DNA of 64,000 nt from Siphonodentalium dalli (Eukaryota; Mollusca; Scaphopoda; Gadilida; Siphonodentaliidae): contig CP136069.1 in NCBI GenBank assembly GCA_032622095.1, positions 43,130,194-43,194,193 on the forward strand. Direction: 5' to 3'. The notes beneath the pieces were generated by a model. The model worked only from the letters and a program-made list of their open reading frames with translations, had not been told where the DNA came from and did not search any database. Shown piece after piece: positions 32,075-45,060 of the stretch (position 1 is the stretch's first letter; each line of letters begins with the position of its first letter). Position numbers and translations under genes: made by a program.

Positions 32075-34562
32075 GGTCCGAATCGGCATCTCTGGTTTAG
32101 ACTAGGTTTTATTCTAGACCAGGTTTAACTCCAGTTTAAACTAGGTTTAAGTAGGGTTTAAACTTGGTTTTACGGTAGTTAAACCAGGTTTATGGGAGTA
32201 AAACTGGGTTTTAGCGTACTTAAACCAAGTTTTGTGATAAACTCAGTTTAAGTTGAAACTAGGTTTTATTAACGTGATAAAGTTATGGTAATATTACTAT
32301 TTGTTTGTGGTGAATTGGCTATATAATCATCAGTATAAGCTTAGGTATATATGATTTATACGTACCATACGTCTCGCCTCGAACATACACCTTTAAATAT
32401 ACTTTGAAAAAAATTCAAAGTTAAACCACCCTACCCCAGATTTGACTAAAACCTAGTTTTTTGGGTTTAATTATTCGGCCGATATTTTTCGCCCAATATT
32501 GATGTTGTTTCTTCGTGAATATGGGAGTGTTTATTTTGAATTGGGGGAGGCGTTTATGCGCGGGCGTTTGTCACTCAATGTAGATGCAGGAGAGTCTTAG
32601 TGGAATTCGGGGAGGCGATGTCGGTACTTATGAGATAAATTCTAACAAAATATGTGCCAGTGTGATGGATGATTTCTTGCTATATATGTCTGTTTGCAAT
32701 TCGCTCGTTCGGATGTCGATTTGGCGGCTGAGAGCATGGCGGGATCGGACTGATCAGATTGACACGTTAGACACGAACATGACTTTTGAAACTGATTCCT
32801 TATTCACAAAAAGGTCTCTTTCGGTCAATTTGACGCATGGGTTGGTGGCCCGCCCAAATACCTATCAGAGACACCACAGCCTTCACCCGGGGGAGGTTAA
32901 CGGCCACCTGAGGGGGTGGAGTATGGACTATTTTGGAGAACTGTAAGGATTTCGGCCAATTTGATAGTATGGGTGGGTGGCTCGCCCCAAATAATCCATA
33001 GAAACACCCCACCCCTCATATCCGGGTGGGGGGGGGGGGTACCACTGATGGGGTGAACGTGGGGTATGGACCATTTTCGAGACTGGTAAGGATTTCGGCA
33101 TGGATGGATGGCCCGCTCAAATCTCCCATAGAAACAGCCCACCCCTGAACGCTGGAGGGGGGGGGGGACCACCCAGTAGGTGAAAATGGGGTATGGACCA
33201 TTTTCGAGAACGTTAAGGATTTCGGTCAATTTGACGTCAGCAGTGTGGGTAGCCCACTCCAACTACCCCCTAGAAACACCCTCACCCGGAGGTACCACCC
33301 CGAGGGGGTGAATGGGGTATGGACCATTTTCGAGAACGGTGGGTGGCACATCCCAAATGCCCTCCATAGAAACACCCCACCCCCACTCGGACCCCATTTT
33401 CACCCGCGGTAAGGGTGGGGGTGTTTATATGACTATATTTGAGGGCGGGCCGCCCACAAATGACGTCATATTGGCCGAAATCCTTACCGTTCTCGATAAC
33501 GGTCCATACCCCATTCTATGGGGTATTTGGGGCGGGCCACCTACATAATAGTAATATTGACCAACAGAGGCATGTTTTTGCGAATAATGATTAAAATGCT
33601 CCATACCCCATTTTCACCCCAGCAGGGTGGTACCCTCCAGGGATGAGGGTAGGGTGTCTATATGGGATATTTGGAGCGGGCCACACACCCCTGTCGTCAA
33701 ATTGGCCGAAATCCTTACCGTTCTCGAACATGGTTCATATCCCATCTTCACCCCTCGGGTGGTAACCCACCCCACCCCGCCCGGATGTGAGGGGTGGGGT
33801 GTTTATATGCGTTATTTGAGATACCCTTCCCCGGGGGTGAGGGTTGTGGTGTTTCTATTCGGTATTTGGGCGTACCCAATTTCCACCTCCTCTGGTGTGA
33901 CCCCCCCCCCCCGGTGAGGGGTGGGTAGGGGTGGTTCTATGGTGTATTTTGATCGTGCCACCCACTCCTGCTGCCAAATTAATTAGCCTAAATCCTTACC
34001 GTCCATACCCCTGTTATCCCGGGGTGAGAGGTGATGTTTCTATCGGGTATTATGTGCGAGCCACCCATTCATGCCGTCAAATTCGCCGAAATCCTTCCCG
34101 TTCTCAAAAATGGTCCATACCCCATTTTCACCCGTCCGGATGGTACCCCCCGGGGTGGTGGTGTTTCTATGGTGTATTTGTGGCGGGCCCCCACCCATGC
34201 CCTCAAGAGATATTTTTGAGTTCCAAAAGTCACGTTCGTCCATGATATTAGATAATATCTAACCGTTATACAACAGACCGTGCATTCGTCGTGATTTCTC
34301 AAAGCGTACGGGTTATTCCCCTGATTAGAAGATTATATAGCGACAACAGGTCACGTGACCGGACAATGCATTGACAAGTAGCGATAATAAGCAGACAGAC
34401 CACGCCTCCTATTCTTGCAATTGGACAAGTGAGGCCCACAGGTAACGCAGTCGACCAAATCTATGTCGTCCCAGCGGTGGTGAAAAACTTGGTTTTACTA
34501 TTAAAACCCAGTTTAAACTGGTAGTTTAAACTAGGTCTAAACTGGAGATGCCGATTCGGACC
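32075..34562. mobile_element. 2.5 kb TIR element enclosing a GC-rich minisatellite
   Basis: Left end GGTCCGAATCGGCATCTC followed by TTTAGACTAGGTTT is inverted at the right end (AAACTAGGTCTAAACTGGAG then ATGCCGATTCGGACC). Just inside both ends are many AAACCTGGTTT/AAACTGGTTT-like words (32090-32250 and 34480-34545), a possible sub-terminal binding array. The centre is occupied by a minisatellite. The 120-codon frame at 32584-32946 runs into that minisatellite and is not considered a gene. Confidence 0.75.
32890..34215. repeat. ~150 bp GC-rich minisatellite that reverses orientation
   Basis: The left half contains GGGGTATGGACCATTTTCGA followed by AAGGATTTCGGCCAATTTGA. From about 33470 onward the same blocks appear as the reverse complement (CCGAAATCCTTACCGTTCTC, then ATGGTCCATACCCC). 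C/G runs of 9-12 occur at about 33030, 33158 and 33901. The overall structure is a large imperfect palindrome with its centre near 33330-33470. Overlapping open frames on both strands are by-products of the low-complexity sequence. Confidence 0.9.
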
Positions 34563-37225
34563 CCAAGGTTTGGGTGAAACAATCTATGGACAAAAGCGTG
34601 CTGAGCGCTGCATCGAGATTGGTGTGTTGCAAACCTGAGCACGTGAATGCGGCTTATATCCGTGTTGTATAGCAGTATCTGTATGCCGTCGCCGTTCGAC
34701 GGGGATCACGGGGCAAGGGTGGTGCGGATTTCTCACCTCCTATGCGGAAATGGCGGCATAATGCCCCGAGCATTCTACCGACGCGACCACCGGCGTCCTT
34801 TACAATTAATGTATAGTGTAAAATATTGTTTGTTCATATCAAGAATCAACTATATATTGTTCAACTTTGCGTCAAAATATTACACATAAATTACATTCAT
34901 CTCTTGAAAACATTTCGAACCATTATTATAGGGGATATCAGGTGGGAATTTCCAACAACTGGAAATAGTGAGGTACTTGTTGGAAATTTTCAACAATTTT
35001 TTGGGGTGAGGGGGTGACATGTGCAATGTAATTTCGCGGACTTGGGAATTTGCAATAAGTTGAAAATTTAGAAAGATTCTAAATAACTATCGCCGTGATT
35101 GATGTTATTGAAAATAATTTTCCAGAAAATGTAATGGTCACAACGGGGGTGGGGTGGGGGTCTTTATCGGAAAAAAAATCGAGATTGACGCGTTGTATTA
35201 CACTCCCGATAGCAGATATTTCCATGTAATTTTTTTCCAAATCCATGTTTAAAGGTAAATTATGACAAATAAACAATTTGAAATGTCAAGGCTTAAGAAA
35301 CTGGACCAAATAAATCATTAATGAAGAGCAGGGGTCCCATGCATTTAATTTAATTTAATTCAATTTAATCGGACATTTCCTTATTTTGAACCACAATTTT
35401 TCGTTCCGTCTTAATATAATTTTGAGAGTTTTTGCTGTTACATTGTATATCCAGTCCAGCAATAATTTATTCTCAAATGATGAATTGGAACTATCAAAAC
35501 TAGTTCCGATCTCAATTCATTTCAGAAACACGGAACGAAAAAACACCCGCATCCAATGCGGATTACGTTCCGATTGCAAAACTACTATCATTCCCTATTT
35601 ATCCGTGTCAACCAAACCCATCGATAACATATTATAAATAATAGCACGAAAATCTGACTTAATCCATCTAACGGTAATATGCTTTCAAACACGGCAAGGA
35701 TGTTACAAATAAAACTCCACTGTAAAGCCAGATAAACGCACGCATGATTTACAATCAAATTACCAATCTGTATCGTTACTGTGAAAACAGAAAAAGGTAT
35801 TCTCGTCTCAGGTTCAAGTCTCGGTTTATACAAAAATCTCAGACCAGGGGGGTACTAGGTCTCAGTTGTAGACTATTACCTATAACACACATAATTATCG
35901 ATTATATTACATTTTGTCCAGTTCATATATAATTATAATCTTTCTTCTACACGGCATATCAATAAAAGACAATTCCTATTTGGTTAACATAAAGATAAAT
36001 GCTTCCAAAAAATACATATGTTTCTGTTACCAGAACTTGTACGTTACCACATGGTTCGAATTATGAACAGACCGACACGGGCTTGAATGACAATAAGAAG
36101 GCAAACCATGGTTTACGTAAACCTGAGTTTCAAAAAGACGAGAATACGGACCAGTGCTGACCAATAATCCCAGCTTACTCGCCTCGAAGCTGGGTAACAC
36201 ATGGCGATCACCGTGGTTTCGGTCTGGTCTAGACTATAGTTTACATGAAACCCTGGTCTAGACTAGGGACCAGAATTCGGCCGACGGAGCGCGCGTAATA
36301 ATCTTGAACGACCGATATAAACCAATTACTGACTGACCCCCAGACCGCGGTAATTTCTTGTCAGTAACATAGGGTGAGTGAGTGAGTAATCGGCATGTAC
36401 AGTGATACTACCGTTCATGCTCTCACACACATGCACACATTCCAGTTAATCCATTAAAATATGTAATAAAGCAATGCATGATGTGCGCAAGTACCATAAT
36501 ACATACAAATATATATACAACCGTGGTATACTAAAACAGATAAAAACGGTACCCATAACGTAAGTAAATTTTACATGATTATTGATTGAGTGTCTCAGGG
36601 CCGGGAACCTGGCTAGGTAATAATTTGCTTGAAAATTGCAGCAAATTATCACGACTGGCAATTTCAATGTTCGTTTTTTTCTATATTTTCCAAAGATATC
36701 AGCAAGCTATTAGACTAATTATAATTATTATTTTATGAGCTATCCCAACACCTCATCATGAATTTTGCGCACACAAAAAATAGATATTGAAAAGGTTTGT
36801 TCTAAGGAAATTTTGGCATTCAAATGTCACAACCTCGAAAAATGGTGACCGTATTCACTTGAACACTTATATCTACTCAACAAACCTATTTATATGAGGA
36901 TATGATTTAGTGAGCTGGTAAAAATGATATATACAGAGTTCAATCTCTATCAGTTTTTCGTTGAATCGAAACGATGAATAATCACTTCAAAGCGAGGCAT
37001 CTTGCCACCATTTTCAAGCAAATTATGACGTACATATGTACATGTAGGTTCACGGATCTGTATTTTACTGAATACTATGCATCTCTTTATAGATGGAATA
37101 ACGAGAAACAGTTCTGACATTATTTTTCATAAAGCTAGAATTTTTACTTGGGAGTTACATTGAGGCAAAATTATTTTATATCACCTTCCGATCAAGGTTT
37201 ATCTCTACATGAATATAATTGTAGA
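34563..37225. other. Intronic sequence with few features
   Basis: TTGGAAATTTTCAAC-type palindromic words recur at 34935-35000 as in the 25.4-25.8 kb array. A TTTAATTTAATTTAATTC tract lies near 35345. A TCTAGACCAG-rich patch at 36180-36290 is the inverse of the fragment at 18277-18357. Open frames here (for example 35386-35637) have no recognised domain. Confidence 0.45.
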
Positions 37226-37227
37226 CA

Positions 37228-37680
37228 AGCCTGAGTTTAGTGTGCCTGTCATTTGCAGAATTAGTTCCCCAGAGGGTAAATTTAGTGACGCTATCCCGCA
37301 CAGCGGGGTAACAGCACCAAATTCACCCCTTGGGACCTCATTCTGCATGGCCTTATCTGCTATGGAATAGACTTAGATGAAAGTTCCCGAATGGTGAATA
37401 TTGTGATGTACACCCATTGGGAACCTCGATTATGCAATGTGTCGTCTGCCAATTTGGGGATATAGCAAAACTAACTAAAAAAGAAATACAATCTATGTGA
37501 AGAAGTTTCTATAGAAATTTTATGATAAAGAAACTTTCCAGAGAATATGAGGCCTAAGCAGAATGAGGTCCATAGATGGTGAATTTAGTGATGCTAGTTT
37601 GCTATGCGGGATAGCGTCACTATATCAACCCTCTGTGTACCTAATTCTGCAAATGACATGCACACTAAACTCAGACTTGA
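37228..37680. mobile_element. Multi-hairpin TIR element, family H, copy 2
   Basis: The left end AAGCCTGAGTTTAGTGTGCC is inverted at the right end (CACACTAAACTCAGACTTGA). Two ~95 bp hairpins (about 37255-37350 and 37560-37655) lie ~305 bases apart. The spacer between them is the reverse complement of the spacer in copy 1 at 16.2 kb, so the two copies are inverted relative to each other internally. Confidence 0.85.
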
Positions 37681-37768
37681 TGGTAGAAGTACATGCAGGG
37701 ACCAGTCGAGAGGTCGCAAATTTGGAGAAGTCCCTTTTCCTGAGCTACTTATTAGAGAGAAGTGGTCT

Positions 37769-38107
37769 GTTAACACTTTCAGTGCCAAGTCCGATTTTTG
37801 TATCAACCCATATTTCCTTGATCATTTTTCAAATTTATTGATTATAATAATGTGATACATTGATGGAAAGAGCTCTACCTCAGCAGAATGAGGTCACCAG
37901 AGGGTGAAGTTGGTCATGCTAGCCCGCTATGTGGGGTAGCATCATTAAATTCACCCTCTGGGGACCTCATTCTGCAAATGACAGACACGCTATTGCATTA
38001 GAGCTCTTTCCATCAATGTATCACATTATTATAATCAATAAATTTGAAAAATGATCAAGGAAATATGGGTTGATACAAAAATCGGACTTGGCACTGAAAT
38101 GGTTAAC
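37769..38107. repeat. Nearly perfect ~110 bp inverted repeat around a family H hairpin
   Basis: GTTAACACTTTCAGTGCCAA through GATGGAAAGAGCTCTA (37769-37880) is repeated inverted at 37993-38107 with very few mismatches. The loop is a single family H hairpin (about 37885-37977). Such high arm identity implies a recent event or gene conversion between the arms. Matching open frames on opposite strands are the arms translated. Confidence 0.9.
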
Positions 38108-38384
38108 AATGAGAAGTTATGTAAAGGCTGAAGTTCAATTTCCAGCCCAATATCAGCCTTCGATGATTCTACAATTATTTTGCAATGCAAAAACCCATTT
38201 ATAATCCCATTATAAGTGGTAAGCACATCATTATAATCAGCAACTACATGTTAAGTACACTGTTTGGACATATGCATTCTGGAATTGCTGAGAGGTCACT
38301 TTTCCCGGGAACAAAAAGAGGGAGAATTGAAACATTCTAAGAATAAAATATCCCCCATATCTCCCTCTTGGCTGGTCCCTGAGT

Positions 38385-40797
38385 ATAATCAGTGAATGTT
38401 AGATTTCCCACCCAATGGTGAGGATTGATACCGGGTATGTTCCTTCTCAATAACCATTGAATTGTTAGATTTCCCACTGAATGATGAACATTGATACCGG
38501 TTATGTTCCTTCTCAATAATCAGTGAATTGTTAGATTTCCCACTGAATGGTGAACATTGATACCGGGTATGTTCCTTCTCAATAATCAGTGAATGTTAGA
38601 TTTCCCACTGAATGATGAACATTGATACCGGGTATGTTCCTTCTCAATAATCAGTGAATGTTAGATTTCCGACTGAATGGTGAACATTGATACCGGGTAT
38701 GTTCCTTCTCAATAATCAGTGAATGTTAGATTTCCCACTGAATGGTGAACATTGATACCGGGTATGTTCCTTCTCAATAATCAGTGAATGTTAGATTTCC
38801 GACTGAATGGTGAACATTGATACCGGGTATGTTCCTTCTCAATAATCAGTGAATGTTAGATTTCCCACTGAATGGTGAACATTGATACCAGGTATGTTCC
38901 TTCTCAATAATCAGTGAATGTTAGTTTCCCACTGAATGGTGAACATTGATACACCGAGTATATATGATGCACATTGATACACCGGGTATGTTCCTTCTCA
39001 ATAATCAGTTAATTGTTAGATTTCCGACTGAATGATGAACATTGATACACCGGGTATGTTCCTTCTCAATAATCAGTAAATTGTTAGATTTCCGACTGAA
39101 TGATGAACATTGATACACCGGGTATGTTCCTTCTCAATAATCAGTGAATGTTAGATTTCCGACTGAATGATGAACATTGATACACCGGGTATGTTCCTTC
39201 TCAATAATCAGTGAATGTTAGATTTCCCACTGAATGATGAACATTGATATACCGGGTATGTTCCTTCTCAATAATCAGTTAATTGTTAGATTTCCCACTG
39301 AATGATGAACATTGATACCGGGTATGTTCCTTCTCAATAATCAGTGAATTGTTAGATTTCCGACTGGATGATGAACATTGATATACCGGGTATGTTCCTT
39401 CTCAATAATCAGTTAATTGTTAGATTTCCCACTGAATGATGAACATTGATACCGGGTATGTTCCTTCTCAATAATCAGTGAATGTTAGATTTCCCACTGA
39501 ATGGTGAACATTGATACACCGGGTATATATGATGCACATTGATACACCGGGTATGTTCCTTCTCAATAATCAGTGAATTGTTAGATTTCCGACTGAATGA
39601 TGAACATTGATACACCGGGTATGTTCCTTCTCAATAATCAGTGAATGTTAGATTTCCCACTGAATGGTGAACATTGATACACCGGGTATATATGATGCAC
39701 ATTGATACACCGGGTATGTTCCTTCTCAATAATCAGTTAATTGTTAGATTTCCGACTGAATGATGAACATTGATACACCGGGTATATATGATGCACATTG
39801 ATATACCGGGTATGTTCCTTCTCAATAATCAGTGAATTGTTAGATTTCCGACTGAATGATGAACATTGATACACCGGGTATGTTCCTTCTCAATAATCAG
39901 TGAATTGTTAGATTTCCGACTGAATGATGAACATTGATACACCGGGTATGTTCCTTCTCAATAATCAGTTAATTGTTAGATTTCCCACTGAATGATGAAC
40001 ATTGATACCGGGTATGTTCCTTCTCAATAATCAGTGAATGTTAGATTTCCCACTTAATGGTGAACATTGATACACCGGGTATATATGATGCACATTGATA
40101 TACCGGGTATGTTCCTTCTCAATAATCAGTGAATTGTTAGATTTCCCACTGAATGATGAACATTGATACCGGGTATGTTCCTTCTCAATAATCAGTGAAT
40201 GTTAGATTTCCCACTTAATGGTGAACATTGATACACCGGGTATATATGATGCACATTGATATACCGGGTATGTTCCTTCTCAATAATCAGTTAATTGTTA
40301 GATTTCCCACTGAATGATGAACATTGATACCGGGTATGTTCCTTCTCAATAATCAGTGAATGTTAGATTTCCCACTGAATGGTGAACATTGATACACCGG
40401 GTATATATGATGAAAATTGATACACCGGGTATGTTCCTTCTCAATAATCAGTGAATTGTTAGATTTCCGACTGAATGATGAACATTGATACACCGGGTAT
40501 GTTCCTTCTCAATAATCAGTTAATTGTTAGATTTCCGACTGAATTATGAACATTGATACACCGGGTATATATGATGCACATTGATATACCGGGTATGTTC
40601 CTTCTCAATAATCAGTGAATTGTTAGATTTCCGACTGGATGATGAACATTGATACACCGGGTATGTTCCTTCTCAATAATCAGTGAATTGTTAGATTTCC
40701 GACTGAATGATGAACATTGATACACCGGGTATGTTCCTTCTCAATAATCAGTTAATTGTAAGATTTCCGACTGAATGATGAACATTGATATACCGGG
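38385..40797. repeat. ~65 bp minisatellite, about 32 units, with higher-order structure
   Basis: The core GGTATGTTCCTTCTCAATAA, followed by TCAGTGAATTGTTAGATTTC, CGACTGAATGATGAACATTG and ATACACCGG, recurs about 32 times over 2.4 kb. Early units have ATACCGGG, later ones ATACACCGGG. From about 38945 a short insert (TATATATGATGCACATTGAT) marks repeated larger blocks, so groups of several units were amplified together. There is no coding content. Confidence 0.97.
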
Positions 40798-41007
40798 TAA
40801 GAAATAATTTAATGTATTAAAATTGTTTGCTAGAAAAAGATATTTCTTAAAGATACGGTAATCGTTGGTGGTCGTATTGTTATTAAAATAGTCACACCCA
40901 TTAAGACTGCCAAAAAACAGAAAGAATATTGTAATATAGACAATTTGTTTTCTTATACTAATAATAATTATCACGTAAATTACATGTAATTGCCATGTTA
41001 GTACGCT

Positions 41008-41400
41008 ATGTTATGTAAACTAACACCAAGGTATGCGATAAGCAAAACACTCAACACCGGGGAGACCCCACTTGAGAACTTTGGTTTGAAAGGGCCACCA
41101 AATTGTTTATCACATACCAGTATAGCGCTCAATAATCCTCGCCACTCAAGATTCCGGTGTTGTATGGGTTACACTGTGAATCACTCTCCAAAAAATTGCA
41201 TGTGTTGAGTGTTTTGCTTATCGCACACTATTTACATGTACGTGCTGTATTTAAACAGATACTTGGCTCAGACAAAGTGTTTTTTGTGGATAATATCACA
41301 TTCATACTATCATTATACTATACTATTAATATATTCTTAAGGAAATTTTCATAATGTGGTAACTGTTATTTCAAAATTATAACCTATATCGAAGGCCATG
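41008..41400 (+). repeat. Dispersed repeat, copy B, with internal inverted motif
   Basis: Homologous to 4366-4800. Here GCGATAAGCAAAACACTCAA (41037) is inverted at 41205-41228 (GTTGAGTGTTTTGCTTATCGC), and ACACCGG/CCGGTGTTG also pair, so the left 220 bases form a stem-loop. The right part is AT-rich with TACTATTA words. It is a non-coding dispersed element. Confidence 0.75.
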
Positions 41401-42839
41401 CGTCTATGCATAGTCTGGTCGGAAAAGCTACATTTGTGGAATACTAGAACCCTAGAGGCATTTTTGGGGAAAAGCATGAAACTAAGTTTTCTAGCATAAT
41501 TCAAGTATGCTGAATCCAATGAGGGTGCCTGTCGCTGCCTGTGACCCATATTTCACCCATAAAATCAACTTAAAGTCACATACTGTTTTATTGCCGCGAA
41601 AATACAGTAAGTCAATATCGAGTCATATTTCACACTCGTTATACATGTACATATAATCTCATGAACATGGGAATACTTTGTTATTTGAATCACCCCTCGT
41701 GACCTTTCTGTCAGAACTATCTCATCATCTGCTATACATATATGGACAAATATGTTATTTAATAAATAAACGCTCTTTATGAAATCACACCCAGTTGAAA
41801 GTTCTGTGAATCAGGATTAAGTTGAAAATATAACGTTTTTTCATAAATATCTTCTAGATCACTTCATGCTGCTTGGAACTGGTTGAGTAATGTGACTTTA
41901 TTTTGTGTTTTGTATATTAACTGATCATTGGAGCAATTCAATATGCAATTATTGGGGTCCTAGCCCCTTCCTACAAAAATTCGATTTTTTAGAACGCGGT
42001 ATAAAATTTCACAATTGGGATTCTAGTCATATTTCAACAAGAAATTAACAGAACGTTGTAATCTAAGTCAGGCATATCATTACCTAGCTATGAACATTCC
42101 AACTCATTGGAACCCAAATTCTTACTTTGGCTCAAAATGGCTGCCAAAATGACCGCCAAAATATGGAAAATGGTAAATATTGCCCCAGCGCATCCTGCAA
42201 TCGCTTACAAGTTGTGGTTGATATATACAATTGGCTATTCTGCATCCTATACATTGAATACTAACATGTCTGATGGACCACGGTTAATTGTTACTATTGT
42301 CACCACTGACATCACCAAAATATTGGACTTTTCTCTCAAAAACTTGACATAAATATCGGCAAAAATTAACTTTTCAGGTTTGGACCATTTTTTCAAGTAA
42401 AACGTAACTGTCTTTGAATTCAAAACTGTTTATTGTTTTGGTCTATCTTAAATGTGTCACACTACGGTATTTATAGACCAAATTGCTCAAGATGGCTTCC
42501 AAAATGGCAACCGAATTTGTAAAAAGTTTTTTTACATATATCCCGAACATTCTCTGTGTTATCCGAAAAGGTAGTAAATTGTGACTCACTTGGTTATTAT
42601 ACGTGTTAGTTAATTAACTGACAACTATATATTCTATTCTAGTTGTCCCAGTTCCGTATGGGGCATGACAAATTCATTTTAAAGTATGGAATTTTGTCGA
42701 GAACCTTTTTTGTGATTCTGGCCATATTATTGAAAGGAAATGGGCATAACTTTGAGACGGAACCGAGATGAACCATAATCTGTGGTTATTCTGGTCCATT
42801 ACGATAAAAAAAAATATCAACTGGATACAGTGTGGATGC

Positions 42840-44480
42840 CAAGATGGTAGTCAGGGAGTTACTCTATGATCATATGTGAGGTGAATAGGTATACAGGGAG
42901 TTATTGTATGTCATGAATGATGTGAATAGGTATACAAGGAGTGATTATATGGTTATGTGTGGGTTGTCCATGGTAAGATGTATATGTATACAGGGAGATG
43001 TCATGGTCATGTGTGAGGTGAATAGGTATGAATGGAGTGACTATGGTGTATGGTTGTGTCTATCCAGTACGGGTGCACCCGATGTGCCTGCATGGACATT
43101 GATGTGGTGTATGGATATAGCTACATGGTCATCTATGTGTTGATTATGTATATATGGAGTGACTGTAAGGTCATGGGTGGGATGTACATGTGTTGTCTGT
43201 ATGATCATGGATGGGGTGTGTGGATAAATAGGGAGTTATTTTATGGTTACGGGACATGTGTATAGGTATACATGGAATAACTGTACGGTCATGATTGAAG
43301 TATATATGCATACCTGGAGTAAGATGGGTGGACATTATCGAGCGTGTGGGTATATAGGGAGTGTCCTTGTGGTATATATCTCGTGGATGTATTATCATTG
43401 GTGGCGTGTATGATTATACAATGAGTTGCCGAATTGTCATGTGTGAGGTGTATATGCAACTATGGAAGGTATGAGTGGTCGTGTGTGCAGGTTTTGTGTA
43501 TATCTGGAAGGGCTGAATGGCCGATGGTGAGGTGTATATGTATACCTGAAGTGACGTTATGGTCTAGGGTTGGCTGCATATGTATATATCGAGCGGTTAT
43601 ATGACTATGTGTGTCGAATAGGTATACATGTAGTGTCAATGGTGAGATGAGTACATGTAGATATACAAGGAGTGACTGTATGATCATAAATGTAATGAAT
43701 ATCTATACATGGAGTGACTAAATGGTCATGTGTCAGGTGTATGAGTATACCTGGTGTTCCTGCTTGGTGACTCGTGGCGGTATGGTCATAAGTGTAGGTT
43801 ATACGGGTATATACACGTGTTGCTATATGGTCATGGGCGAGGGGTATGTGTATATAGCGAGTGGTTATATGGCAATGGATGAGGTGCATATGCATACATG
43901 GAGTGACTTTTCTGACATGGCTGGAGTGTATTAGTATATCTTGTGTCGCTATTCGGCTATGGTGTGACACATATGGATACAGGGAGTGACATGGCCAATG
44001 GTGAGGTGAATATGTATACAAGGATTGACCATGGTCATGTATGAATGTTTTGAATAGGTACACACGGGGTGACCATATGACCATAGGTCAGGTGAAGGAG
44101 TATACCAGGTGGCATGGGTGAGGGTATGTGTATGCAGCGAGTGGCTATATGGCCATTGGTGAGGTGCATATGTATACCTGGAGTGACTCTATGGTAATTG
44201 TTGTGGTTTTGGTGTATATATTGAATGTCTATTTGACCATGTGTGTGGAGAATAGGTATACAGGGGATTACCATATGGCCAATGGTGAGGTGAATGCATG
44301 GGTATACACGGAGTGACTATATGGTTATGGGTCATGTTTAGGAGTATACCCGGTGTGCCTCCATTGTGACTCATGGCTGTATGGTCATCCTTGGTCATGG
44401 TCATGGGTCAGGCGTTCGTGTATACATTGGGTCACTATATTTGTATGTCTGTAGTGTTTATGTATATATGGAATTACTGT
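42840..44480 (+). repeat. ~60 bp minisatellite, left arm of the fold-back
   Basis: Degenerate units of the type GTGAGGTGAATAGGTATACA followed by GGAGTGACTATATGGTCATG. They are strongly strand-biased: GT-rich on plus here and the complement beyond 44640. The overlapping frames at 43605-44084 (159 aa, minus) and others are repeat translations with no stop, not proteins. Confidence 0.9.
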
Positions 44481-44639
44481 GTGATAATTAGTGGCTATCG
44501 CTTTCCACGTTTAACGTTTCCCCCATGTACACAAACACCATCAAGATGGAGAACTCTCTGACATGACCTCTCTATTGATTAACATATCCTTGAGTTATTG
44601 TGGAAATCGATAGCAACCCAAGGTACACATGTACAACCC

Positions 44640-45060
44640 ACCCATTACTTCAGTCACTCCATATGTACATAAACACCACACAAATGACAATATAGTCAAC
44701 CACTTTATACACGTACACCTGACGATACAGCCACGATTCACCATGCATGAACACCAGGTATACTCCTACACCTGGCACATGACCATATAGTCACTCTATG
44801 TATACATATTCACCACATTTACGATCATACATTCACTCAGTGTATACACATCTCACTATGGACCATACAGGCACTAGATGTATACCTATTCGCCATACAC
44901 ATGACCATAGGATAAATACAGGTATACATATACACCTCACCAATGGTGAGCCCTTCCAGCTATACCAATACCCACGCACACGACCACTTATACCTTCCAT
45001 TCGTGCATATACACCTCACACATGACAATTCAGCAACTCACTGTATACTGTACTCATACA
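44640..45060 (-). repeat. ~60 bp minisatellite, right arm (reverse orientation)
   Basis: The same unit as 42840-44480 on the other strand (for example GACCATATAGTCACTCTATG, then TATACATATTCACCACA). It is much shorter than the left arm, so the arms have expanded or contracted unequally. Confidence 0.9.

Noticed and set aside
32584-32946. 120-codon plus-strand frame
   Set aside because: It runs into the GC-rich minisatellite and has no recognisable motif; the first half is unsupported.
38385-40797. CRISPR-like array
   Set aside because: Units are contiguous with no unique spacers, and the genome is eukaryotic; it is a minisatellite.
43605-44084. 159-codon minus-strand frame
   Set aside because: It lies wholly in the ~60 bp minisatellite; the His/Thr/Pro-rich translation is the repeat read without stops.
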